DNA of 64,000 nt. It comes from Selaginella moellendorffii (lineage: Eukaryota; Streptophyta; Lycopodiopsida; Selaginellales; Selaginellaceae). Below, piece after piece: positions 45,345-55,305 of this stretch (positions are counted from its first letter, which is position 1; every line of letters starts with the position of its first letter). Location of the stretch: positions 3,216,880 to 3,280,879 of the forward strand of contig NW_003314261.1 of assembly GCF_000143415.4 (NCBI RefSeq), given 5' to 3'. The notes under the pieces were generated by a model. The model worked only from the letters and a program-made list of their open reading frames with translations. It was not told the origin of the DNA and made no database searches. A program made the translations under genes and the position numbers.

Positions 45345-46413
45345 CTGAGAAGCAGCAGCTCAAGGCACTGATTGGCAGAAGACATAGCATAGACAAGAAG
45401 AGCTCGACAAAAGAGCTGAGACGACGAACGCTGGTCCTCTCATTCCTCTTTATTGTCTAACGTCTTTCATTTAAACAAGACTCCGGAGAACAAAGCGAAG
45501 TTACTCTTTCTCTCCAAACTTTTCTACCAACAGAATCTTATTGATTTGCCTGGGCTTGCAAAGGACAGCAATCTACATAGTTAACGTTCTAGACTACAAA
45601 CGCCCAAACTTACACATTCACTTTGGAAACGACTAATAAAGTTTATTTTCCTGCCTGCAAAATCTATGAGGAGAAGAAAAAAAGGAAAAATAAAAACACA
45701 AAAAAAAATTTAAAAAATCCAGGGGAAAGCACTGCAGGCTGTGGAAAGAAACACTTAGAGACGAGCTTTTGCGATTACCACATGAGCAGCTGCTCATGTG
45801 GTAATCGCAAAAGCTCGTCACTGCATCATCGCTTCCAATGATTGACAGACTGTCTGCAATCTCTGACAACTAAGAAGAGCAACACCTACATTACAATCAC
45901 AAACCTCTCTCCAAAGTTTTCTCGTGCGAGGCAGATTGTGTACCCCGGGTCCGATCCAAGGCGCGAGTACTGTCCAGATCGGATGATATTTCCCACCAGC
46001 TGGCTGTACAAATTCCGCACAAAAAGAATCAAGCACGCTGCAAGCAAAGTCCCTTACAAAAGTAGAGTACACATTATCGTCAAGAACGCGACCAGCACCT
46101 GGATCGCCACACAGTAGCTAACAATCGCTCGAAAGCTTTGACAGACCATTTTGAGTTTTCTGCTTGTTCAACAGCATCACCGTCGTCAGTGTCCGCTTCC
46201 TGAATCATCGATGTTCGTGCCCTCTCTCATGAGCATTTCAGGCCTTGGAACCTTCCGTCAACTTCGTGATCGAAAGGAAGAAGGAAATCCATCAAAACTT
46301 TCAAACCATCGACCGCTATAGAATATTCTCTGTATTATATCGGGCGAGGGTCGAACCCACGACCTAGGTTGAGCTGTTGGATCGTTTAAAGTTGGCCAAT
46401 TTGGGGGTCTGGA
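45345..46413. other. Spacer with palindrome; no firm gene
   Basis: Between the duplication and the gene at 46414. The first ~120 bp continue a plus-strand open frame (EILAEKQQLKALIGRRHS) that ends at a TAA near 45460. A perfect palindrome lies at 45760-45819. Short overlapping frames on both strands at 45818-46117 look weakly coding (minus strand ...NIIRSGQYSRLGSDPGYT), but I cannot assign them. Confidence 0.4.
45760..45819. repeat. Perfect 60-bp palindrome without spacer
   Basis: The left arm 45760-45789 (GACGAGCTTTTGCGATTACC...) is the exact reverse complement of 45790-45819, with no mismatch and no loop. The flanking bases do not extend the symmetry. Neither flank shows transposon ends. 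Confidence 0.98.
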
Positions 46414-47488
46414 ATGGAGGAGCAGGCGAATGTGGATAGCCTCTTCAAGGGTGTGAAAGTGCCGCCGCGCTTGAGAGAAGCCGTGGATGCCACGCTCGAG
46501 TTGCGGAGGGTCATCTCCGCCTTCAGGCAGAGTTGCTTCTTCTCTGTGGAGGGTGGAGCTCTGTTCGAGACAATTCAAGCGTGGTACGTGAAGAAATACG
46601 TGCCCAGTTCCAACCTGAAGGAGTACCCCAAGGTACACACTGTTTTTCTCGCTGTAGAGTTTAATTTGCTGCTTTAGGACCTGGAGGAAAGGAACCCATA
46701 TGCACGGTATAAGACTCAATTCCCAAAGGCTGCAAGGGCGTGGTCCTCAAAGCTGGATTTCTTGCTTGATGAAATCCCGCTCTGCAACTCATCGCTGCAG
46801 TCGCTTGAGCGATGTACGTTTCCCTCGCAGCCAGATGAAAATACTGACAAAAAGAACAACAGGGACTGTAAGTGCAGCGGAGCTGGAGCAGCTCCTGCTA
46901 GACCTGGGTGACGGCGGAAGGCTTGCTCCTCTTATTACTGTGTGCCCTTACCTTACACACTTGGAGAACGTCTACATGGCCGTGTTAGACGCGCGGCTGT
47001 GGCTCAGCTATTCAGAGCTTCCTGTCGAACCTCTTCGGAACAGCGGATCATGTGAGTGAGCCTTCAGCATTCTTGACTTTTTAGTTGCTCATGCATGGTT
47101 TATAGACAAGGCAATTCGTATGGGGTCCGCTCGACCTGTGCGGCAGCTGCAGGGCAAGCCTCCCTCCTCCTTCTACGCCCTCGAGATGCAGCTTGAAGCG
47201 AGCAACTACTTGGGCATTCTCAGCGACCCGGGTTCGACGGTGTACTACGTGACGCCAATGGATTTTGAGCCAGGGAGACGCGGCTGTTACATGGCGAGGA
47301 TGTTGAGATTGGGGCGGGGCGTCATGCGCAAGCGCGGGATGTCACCAAAACAGCTTGCTGCAAGCCTGGCTGCAACGCCCATTGATGATAAGGAGTTCAA
47401 GGACCGCTTCCTCAAGCACAATAAGATGACAGAAACATCTTCCATGGCCAAGCTCCTGGCTCACCGCATATACGACATCGGTGTCTAG
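46414..47488 (+). CDS. Uncharacterised protein (308 aa, four exons)
   Basis: Exons 46414-46632, 46678-46813, 46863-47051 and 47106-47488 join in frame (927 nt) and give 308 residues. It starts MEEQANVDSLFKGVKVPPRL. Further landmarks are AVDATLELRRVISAFRQSCF, LEERNPYARYKTQFPKAARA, LDFLLDEIPLCNSSLQSLER, PYLTHLENVYMAVLDARLWL, SARPVRQLQGKPPSSFYALE, and YVTPMDFEPGRRGCYMARML. It ends MAKLLAHRIYDIGV. There is no signal peptide, membrane segment or familiar motif; helix-rich composition dominates. Consensus splice sites and preserved phase argue for a real gene. It lies between the palindrome spacer and a copia remnant. Family unknown to me. Confidence 0.75.
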
Positions 47489-47824
47489 CGGCATGTTTTG
47501 TTTCTGCTTGTGTGGTCTTTCTTTCAGTTGCTGCTCCTTGTCAGCTTTTATCCAGATCTTTTTTAAGATTGAATAGCCACTGGACCTTCATGCACCGTTT
47601 GTGATCTTTATTTATAACAAAAAGGTATAAAGGTATCATGTCTACAGCTTGAGGTAACAACTGAACTCTATAAATTAAATAATTGATATTATTTAATAGT
47701 ATTATGAGCGAAGTGTATGTAGCGGGATTTTGATACTTGTTCTGTTTAATTAGTTTTAATTTAGACCACTCATTTCTATATATAAACTAAGGTTTTTGGG
47801 TTAATTGATATATACATTTTTATA
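47489..47824. other. Spacer after the 308-aa gene
   Basis: About 340 bp holding the 3' UTR of the upstream gene, then AT-rich sequence up to the copia remnant. No other feature seen. Confidence 0.5.
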
Positions 47825-48860
47825 TTCCAAAATGTGCAAGCTTAAAAAGCCTTTATATGGATTAAAGTAGTTTCCACGGCAGTGGTATGAGAAGATGAAT
47901 GGTTATCTCCTCTCCATCGGTTTTGTGAGTTTCAGCAGATTCTAATGTTTATCTTTGCAAGTCAGGTACGACATATATTTATCTTGCACTCTATGTAGAC
48001 GATTGTCTACTAGTCGGTCCAACTCGCATAGCTTTGCAGCAGCTCAAGCATGAGCTACAGGCACGATTTAAGATGGCGGATCTTGGATCAGTGAAATATT
48101 GTTTGGGGATAAGTTTATATGCAACAGGCAGGCTGGTATCATACAATTATCTCAGCAGAAATATGTTGACGATATCTTGGAGAGGTTTCATCTTGCTGAG
48201 TTGAATGAAGGGTCAACTCCTATGGAAGCTGGCCTCCATCTCAGCAAAGATCAAGTCCCACAAACAGTTGAGAAATGCGAGAAGATAAAGCACATACCAT
48301 GGTTGGCAGCTTGGTCTGCACACAGCCAGATTTGGCTTTTTCAGTGGGAGCAGTGTCCCAGTTTCTCAAGACTCCAGGATTTCCCCATTGGTTGGCAGTC
48401 AAACGCATCTTTCGCTACTTGAAGGGGACCTGACATTATGCACTCATGTACTCCAAAGTCCCAGCAGGTATGCAACTGTTTGGCTTCACGGATAGGTGAG
48501 GTTGAGCAGCCAGGTTATATTTTTAGTCTCGGCAGCGGCGCTATCACATGGTCCAGTAAGCGACAGTCAACTATAGCGTTATCGTCGACCGAAGCAGAGT
48601 GTATGTTGCAGCTACTCAAGCAGCGAAGGAATGTTGCTGGCTACGACAGCTTTTGGACGGCATCGGCTATTCTCAGCTAGCGCCAACGGTTATTTTTGGC
48701 GATAACCAGGGTGCTATCGCACTCACCAAGAATCCCAGGTAACATATCCAGGTGCAGTTCCATTATATTCGAGATCAAGTGAACCGAGCTCATCCATTGT
48801 GGAACAACAGAGCAGGTTGCAGATATTTTTACCAAGGCATTACCTCCAGGGATTCCAGTG
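47825..48860 (+). mobile_element. Ty1/copia retrotransposon remnant (reverse transcriptase to RNase H)
   Basis: In several frames: CKLKKPLYGLK, RQWYEKMNGYLLSIGF, the catalytic region ALYVDDCLLVG, LQARFKMADLGSVKYCLGI, IIQLSQQKYVDDILERFHLA, then RNase H blocks GAITWSSKRQSTIALSSTEA and VIFGDNQGAIALTKNP, ending near QVADIFTKALP-like sequence at 48840. Frameshifts and stops are scattered. gag, integrase and LTRs are absent, so only the 3' half of a pol gene survives. It abuts PPR-derived sequence directly. Confidence 0.88.
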
Positions 48861-49060
48861 CTGTGGTGCTACTGCAAGCCTTGAGAGCAGCCACGAAGCT
48901 CAAGACGTCGTGCTCGCAGCCCTGGGAGTCCAAGCACGAGAAGAGCTCCAGCGCCATCTCTCCCTCTCCACAGTCTGCGTATCCCATCATCAAAGAGTTC
49001 CACGAAACCACGTCCCTGTGCCTCATCTCTGATAAGGATGAACAGAGTCTCGTTCATCAC
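48829..49060 (-). pseudogene. PPR gene fragment (minus strand)
   Basis: Minus-strand frame with RHRDVVSWNSLMMGYADCGE and GCEHDVLSFVAALKACSS, a PPR S-L pair. It breaks off at the copia remnant on one side and near a plus-strand PPR fragment on the other. Confidence 0.8.
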
Positions 49061-49139
49061 AAGAGGCTACAAAGGAACACATACCCCCTTCGATGTCCCC
49101 TAACTGCCTACCGCGCCTCTAGAGAGCTCTGGAGAATAT

Positions 49140-49436
49140 GCTATGCCAGCATATTCATATCACTCCCACTCGAGCACTAAGGTGCTCGCTCAAGGAGCTC
49201 TCTCACGCCAAGTGCTTCTCAGCTGCGAGGAATCGATCGAGCCAAGCGATCTGTCAGTGGTCAAGAACTGCCTGCTAGATCTCTACGGAAAATGCGGGAG
49301 CATGGTCGACGCTCAGATCGTTTTTGATTCGCTGGAGACGAGAAGCTCGCTCAACTGGAGCTCGGTGGTGGCAGGATATGGCCGCAAGGGAGACGCTCAC
49401 TGGGTTTTAGAGATGTTTGACAATATGAATTGACTG
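49140..49436 (+). pseudogene. PPR gene fragment (plus strand)
   Basis: Plus-strand frame with KVLAQGALSRQVLLSCEESI, SVVKNCLLDLYGKCGSMVDA and SSLNWSSVVAGYGRKGDAHW, ending MFDNMN and TGA. This is the N-proximal part of a plant PLS-type PPR protein, in the opposite orientation to the fragment at 48829-49060, so an inversion or two insertions must have occurred. Confidence 0.8.
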
Positions 49437-49584
49437 CTTAGGGCTAACTACCTAACTGTTGACCAATATTATTTACAATGAATCAATGTTTTTTTGTTTT
49501 CTCCCAACTTTGGAGCACAGACGAGGATGGAGAAGCTACTTCAAACGATCATCCTGGCGAGCCGCGAGAGCTGTCCACCAATTC

Positions 49585-50697
49585 TCACAAGCTCTTGGAT
49601 CTCTTCTTGACGATCCGGCGAAGAACCACCAGTCTGGCCCTCCGGATGTCCCTGCTGCAGCGATCGACGTGCTCCTCCAGTTCGTCCAGATCCCGGATGA
49701 ATGCGCTCTGCCGGCTCTTGAGCTGCTCTACCACCAGATGCATGCCAAAGCCGTCCGCGTGCCTCTGCCCAAACTGTATGCAGTGGACGATCGATTCCAT
49801 GGAGTTCCTGAGGCTGTTGATGAGCGCTCGTATCGTGTCCATCTCCTTGATCGTCACAAACGTCTTGAAGTTCGCTTCTCTCATCAGATCCCGGCGTGCC
49901 TGGAGCTCCTTCTCGTACTTGGTGAGGAAGGACTTGATCCATCTTCCCAGGGTCTCGAGTGGCATCGACGATACCGCTGCCACCGCCCCTACGATCGCTG
50001 GGACTGTCATCACCGCCGCCACCACCGCACAGATCACCAGCGCCGCGCAAGTCGCAGCGTAGATGATCGTCGACACCTTCGTCCAGCCGCGGACATACCG
50101 CAGCTTCCTGTCCAGCGACTTCTTCTTCGCCTGAAGCTTTCTCTGCAGCTCCATCTGCTTCTGGTAGACGGTCTGGAACTTGTCCATGAACTCGTCCGTG
50201 AAGGGGTTGCCGGCGTCCACGTACTGGTTGAGCTCTTTGAGAATTGCCTGGCACTGCTCCTCGTTTGGATCTCCTTCGCTGGGCATCATGTTGATCGCTA
50301 CCTGGATCGACATCTGGTTCTCCCTGGCCTGTTTGATACACTTGTTGAGCTCCTCGCAAAAGTCTAGCGTAGCCATGCTGTTGTCGAAGTAGTCCTTCAC
50401 CAGCTCAAACAGCGAGTCGCTTGCCCACACGTCCTTCTTGTAGTTGAGAATTACGTTCACAACCTCCTGGTCGAGCTCTAAAAAGCTGGTGGTCACATCC
50501 TTTAACGATTGGAATGAAAGTCCCCTCTCGTCCACCCCGGCCACCATGCTCTGGAGCACCCTCTCTGTTCGTTCCTTGAGCCCATCCCCAAATTTTCTCA
50601 CGTCTGGATCCATGGCACATACTCTCTCGTACTCGCTGAGATCTATGCTGCTCAAACTTTCTCCCGGCGAGAGTGACCGGCTGCTCTGGTTACCCAT
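49585..50697 (-). CDS. UPF0496 / DUF677 family protein (At14a-like), putative N-myristoylated
   Basis: Intronless 370-residue protein. MGNQSSRSLSPGESLSSIDL has the N-myristoylation consensus (Gly2, Ser6). Blocks typical of the plant UPF0496 family follow: VNVILNYKKDVWASDSLFEL, VKDYFDNSMATLDFCEELNK, a long coiled region (MELQRKLQAKKKSLDRKL), then two adjacent hydrophobic stretches (STIIYAATCAALVICAVVAA and TVPAIVGAVAAVSSMPLETL) and a helical C-terminus with EELEEHVDRC-like heptads. Family members sit at membranes; molecular function is poorly defined. The ATG at 50697 is the only sensible start. Intact. Confidence 0.88.
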   Translation of the reverse strand: MGNQSSRSLSPGESLSSIDLSEYERVCAMDPDVRKFGDGLKERTERVLQSMVAGVDERGLSFQSLKDVTTSFLELDQEVVNVILNYKKDVWASDSLFELVKDYFDNSMATLDFCEELNKCIKQARENQMSIQVAINMMPSEGDPNEEQCQAILKELNQYVDAGNPFTDEFMDKFQTVYQKQMELQRKLQAKKKSLDRKLRYVRGWTKVSTIIYAATCAALVICAVVAAVMTVPAIVGAVAAVSSMPLETLGRWIKSFLTKYEKELQARRDLMREANFKTFVTIKEMDTIRALINSLRNSMESIVHCIQFGQRHADGFGMHLVVEQLKSRQSAFIRDLDELEEHVDRCSRDIRRARLVVLRRIVKKRSKSL

Positions 50698-51251
50698 TTC
50701 TTCTTTTTCCTTGCCCTGTTCTAAATTCCTGTAGGCCTACCAGATTGACAGTTCTAACTACCATCCAATCCCCTCGACTCCAACTCACATTGGCACCTTT
50801 TGTGAGAAGGTATGTGCATGAGATTTTCATCCTTACCTCTCACTTTGGTAATAGGCAGGTGCGGCGGTTGATCTCGTGCGCTATGGAATCGGCGCTTGCC
50901 ACAGCAATGGAATCCCGTTCGATGCAAATGCAGCACCCGATGAGTTGGCCGAGCTTCTGTAAGCTTCTAATTGTTTATTTTTTCTTATTTAAAGCTTGTG
51001 TTCTTCACAGCTGGACGGCGAACTCCTGACGAAAGACTCGTAGTATCGAGAACAAAATCATGGACTTGTGCTACCGTTCCTGGTCCATAGCGTTGAGTTG
51101 TGTTGTGATCTGGCCCAGATGCTCCTAACTGGATTAAGACTGGTAAGAAGGTTTCCAATATAGTCAGACGAATTTTGAATTTTCTTTTTTTTTTTCCTCT
51201 CTCTTTTCCTTTAGATTTTCTTTTTGAGTGACGAGAGCAAACAGTCGCCTT
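50698..51251. other. Spacer with possible orphan exon
   Basis: UPF0496 promoter followed by a plus-strand stretch (about 50870-50960) that would read AAVDLVRYGIGACHSNGIPF and ends at a GTAAGC donor-like site. It looks like an isolated exon, but no neighbouring exon is found. No gene is called. Confidence 0.4.
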
Positions 51252-52112
51252 ATGGTCTTGGCGACCAGCGAGATTGTCGTAGGGTCGTTGTCCATGGCGA
51301 TTCTTCCAAACAGAGAACTTCACGTAAGTTTCAATGTTGTTTTCTCATAGTTCTCTCTTTTAAGTTTTACTTTGTCTCACTCGTTTCGGGGAGGATTGCT
51401 GTTCTACCCGATCGGATGCTGGATCGTTGAAGCTCCAAAGCTGTAGACCAAGAGCATATGCGCCAAATACCAAGAGTCATGCCTGGCTCACAGGTTCGTC
51501 TTTGAGACTTTCACTTGCTAGAATTTCTAGGTGCTGGCAGGACGATCTTTTCAGAACAGTTACGTTGGACGCACAAGTCATCGCCCTCGGAAGTTAGGTC
51601 TCGAGAGTTGGAGGGGTTTTGGGAGAGGAAGATCCTTTCGTCGGACTCGAAGCTTTCAGTGTCTTCTCTTCCGGCAAGTTTCTCGGCTGACGCCACGACC
51701 AAGTGGCCCGATTTTAGATTCTTTCCAAAGCGGAAGGTGTTTGCGAGAGCATTTTCCGCCGAGGCTCGCGACGTAGCAGTGGAGATGCGAGCGCTCTTGC
51801 CGGGAGGCCCAAGCAACTACGATGGTCGAGAGTTCGCCAAGGATATGCTCAAGGGTTTGACAGCGAGGCAATTCGCACAGCTTAGCAAAAGTTTGCGACG
51901 ACGACGTCTACCACTTCCTCAGCTATGGCGAGCTGGAGGAAGGGCCGGTAAGTCTGGGCGAGCAGCCGCGAGCAGCGCTATCCCAGCACAGCATGGAGTC
52001 CCGTGATCAAGAACAGGAGGGATCTCTACTGGCGGAGCTAGACCGAGCATGGCAAGAAGAAAATTTAAGAAGTGGAAGACTGAAAACTTCGCATTCTTCG
52101 TCGAGATCCTGG
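51252..52112. repeat. 861-bp segmental duplication, copy 2
   Basis: Near-identical to 44484-45344. The junctions are sharp: similarity starts at ATGGTCTTGGCGACCAG and stops after CGTCGAGATCCTGG. The first codons of the decarboxylase pseudogene are carried along without the rest of that gene, so copy 2 is probably the derived one. The 163-codon frame is kept unchanged, since the one difference I saw is synonymous in it. Confidence 0.95.
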
Positions 52113-52179
52113 AGAGAACGAGAAAGGACTAAATACTGCTGTGGAACATTCATAAAAGCTTTTGTTCAAGTGTATTGCT

Positions 52180-53520
52180 CATGCTAGGTGGACTGTCTCA
52201 ATTAGGGTGTCCCTGCATTCCTCCATGGCTTGAAGGTACTTTGCAACATCTGCAGATGTTGTAAGATCTCCCAGGAAGGTGGGTAAGTAGTGTGTGTGAA
52301 AGCTGAGTATTGGGACGTAGACGTGCGATCTTAGACGCTGGTAGACCACGTTGGAGATCTTTGACTTCAAGCCAGCAAAGCTGGTAGAGTTGCTACTCTT
52401 GTGGAGTAGACGGTGACTTGACAACATGGAAATGGTGTGCACCAGTTATAGCATAGTGGCACTGTGCGTTTGCATCACTATCCTGTGCTCTGCCTTTGGA
52501 CCCGTCTATGCATACATGGAAATGCTGAGGGAGAATTGGACATGTGCTGGGACTGATGGCATGGTACAACAGAAGTCCAATTTGTCACTGTAGGTTGATG
52601 TGTAGCAAGTATTCTTTAAAACGTGGTTTTACATTGGTCCTCGCAAGCCATCCTTTCAAAGCAAGCTCAAGAGATTGTCATGGCTGGTTGGGCAAGGAGC
52701 GCTTCCAAGTGAATTCCCAATCGTGCTGTCTAGGTAATACGGTCGTTCCACCATCTGGTTTAGAGTTCCTTGTGAAGACCAATGGAGTTAGTGATTGCAG
52801 TGACCACACATCAGTCCATAGTCTTATGTTTGGTTGTGACTGAATACCTAGTCCCCATGCGTCAAGAGAAGAGTGGTTGTGATCCACATGTTGAAGTGTT
52901 GTTTCCTCGCATCCCAACGATAGATGGAGGCATTGTGTGTGCTAGGCAATTGCTTCTCAATGGGTCACATAAGTGGTCCACGTGCACTGGCGGTGGATTT
53001 ACAGACTCAAATATTTATAGCCCTCAACTTTCTCTCCTCAGTAAAGTTGTGGTGAGAGACCCTTCTTCAAGCCAAAGACAACTATTTGTGTCTTTGCAGT
53101 GTTAACAACTAGAAACGTTTATTGACTAACAAGAGCATGCATGGCTTACTCAAATGGAGGCAAAGAGGAGTGGGTCATCCGCATAGAGCAACAGGTGAAG
53201 ATAAAGGCTAGCCATTTGGATCAAGGAGAGTGATTTGTGTGTAAACAATGTCCTGAGAGTGTTAATGTTAATGCTGACGACACTGGGGGAGAGTGGGCAT
53301 CCCTGTTTAACTCTTGCATCACTTATGATGGAGACATCTTTGTTAAGCTCTGCTTGGATGTGAGAGTAAAGGTGACAAATGTGAAGCGGTGCTCCAGGGT
53401 GTTCAAGGTGTTGGTTAAGCAAATGTCACAACACATTATTGAAAACCTTTTGAAAGTCCACAAAACACGTCGTTTTTTTAGCTCTAGTTTTGTTTAGCAG
53501 TGTTCACAAAGTAATCAAGT
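52180..53520 (-). mobile_element. LINE-type (non-LTR) reverse transcriptase remnant
   Basis: Minus strand from about 53500: CFVDFQKVFNNVL, then VKQGCPLSPSVVSININTL and LLLYADDPLLFAS, matching the order DFxKAFD, QGxPLSPxLF, YADD of plant LINE reverse transcriptases. The catalytic YADD motif survives but the flanks are broken by stops and indels. Sequence down to 52180 on the same strand is probably the remaining 3' part. No poly-A tail or target duplication was identified. Confidence 0.7.
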
Positions 53521-55305
53521 GATCAATGCAGCTGCATTTGGGCCGAAATCCAGCCTTTCCCCACACTTCTATCCTCATGTCCTCTACCCAAAGTGTAAGG
53601 TGGTGCTCGAGAAGCTAAGTGTAGAGTTTTAAAAACACACTACTAACCATGGTACAACATTAGTTGGTAGGTTGAGTTGGATTGCAATACTCCTGTTGAT
53701 TTTTCTAGTGAGTGATCTTTATTGCAAGATTAGAGTATGACAAGTCTACTTATATCATGAGAGAAAATAACAGTAATAGACGTAAATTGGATCAGTTTCT
53801 AGCAATCTTAAGGGCTGTGTAGTATTTAGTTGTACATTGACAAACCATTAACACCTCAAGAAGTAAGCCTTGATGTTAGAGATAGGTTGAGTTGAAATAG
53901 TGTTGTCTAAGAAGGCTAGGTAGAGTCGGATCCTTGGCTTGTCATCAGGATGGAGATAGGATGATGGTTCCATGTGTCCCCTTTGGAACAGTTTTTGAAG
54001 GGGGAAACTTTTAACCTTTTGTTCTGTTCATCCCTTAAGTGACAGCACTGAAAAATGCTTGAAACCTGTAGAACAAACTAATAAAATAATGCCATGTATA
54101 AAAATGGCAATCATCACTACAATTTTATATTAATGACAGCATTTTTCTTAAAATTTTATTAGGGGAGTTTTTTCTTTTAGGGGGAAAAAAGGGGGACACA
54201 TGGACCCAGATTGAAATTTCATTCTTTTTGATGGTGGTGGGGGTGTTGTAAGCAGGTGGGAGTGGCCTAGGACAGCTTGTGGCAACAACTTGGTGTAGAT
54301 AAAATGACTAGTCATGAGCCATGGTTGGTGTGATATTGAGTCTAATACGGAAGAGATCATGGTATGGTATGGATCACAGATGGTGATCTCTATAGGAATT
54401 GGGATATGAGCAAGGACTTCATATGTAATGTGATAGATAAGCAGGTCTGTTGTGACATAGTGTCTGGCTGGAAGAGATTGTAGAGTGCATCAATGGTCTA
54501 ACACGATGCATCAACATTTGAGATGCAGCAATGGAGTGAGAAGCATTTTGGCTGTGGTGGCCCTTATTGAGATGGACACTTTGTGGATATGCAAGACATC
54601 AACAGCATCATGTGGTCCTGGAGAAAGGCAGAAGTTAGTGTATCCGTATATGGTGTGGAGCATACTTCCAAACCAGGGTAGGGCATGCCTGTAGTAATAC
54701 AGCCAATGGTGATGAACTGCTATTGGACCGCTCGAATTTCGAATAGATAAGGTGGCGTATCTCCTAATTTAAATGACAGTTGTTGTGTTGTTAACAGTCT
54801 TTGTATGTTTGTCCAGAGAGCTCTTGTGGTTGACATTTATCTCTCCCATTGGAAAATATTTATATAAGTTTAAAAAATTATAATCTAAAAGTTATATCAA
54901 CCGTTTTAGAAAACTAAAACTCCAGTGATCCTTTTCTTCCAAAAGTCTTCAGCCGTATCAGCTAGTAAATGCAGGTTTGTCAGAATATAAAAATACCGAG
55001 CATGCTTCTTAATTTTATATTTGTGGGTGGGGTGCCTCCGTGAGGAAGCGTTCCAAAAATTTGGATATGCCGCTATTGTGTGGCCAGCACACGGTATTCT
55101 TTAGTAAAAGGCGAAAGAATAATTCGCTTTGCGCTGACCACACGGCCCGTGTATTCAAAAGTTGATCCTTAATCTCTTTATATACACATCCCCAGGCATG
55201 AAACCAAGCTCCGGCATGTGGGATATGTCCAAAAGCCCTAGGTCACCGTACACTTTCGTACTGCCCTTATTCTTAGAATTCAAAAGTTTATCAAGTTTGA
55301 AATTG
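53521..55305. other. Intergenic region without recognised gene
   Basis: About 1.8 kb. Short open frames only; several minus-strand frames could be more LINE debris, but no motif supports this. The last ~150 bp are the 3' UTR of the quinoprotein gene. Confidence 0.45.

Noticed and set aside
45818-46117. Overlapping frames on both strands
   Set aside because: Only 84-91 codons each, no ATG-supported exon model or motif, and partly overlapping the palindrome flank.
46330-46395. Minus-strand GGGTTCGACCCTCG resembling a tRNA B-box/T-arm
   Set aside because: The acceptor stem, D-arm and A-box could not be folded around it, and the T-stem has a mismatch. At best a tRNA-derived remnant, so no tRNA is called.
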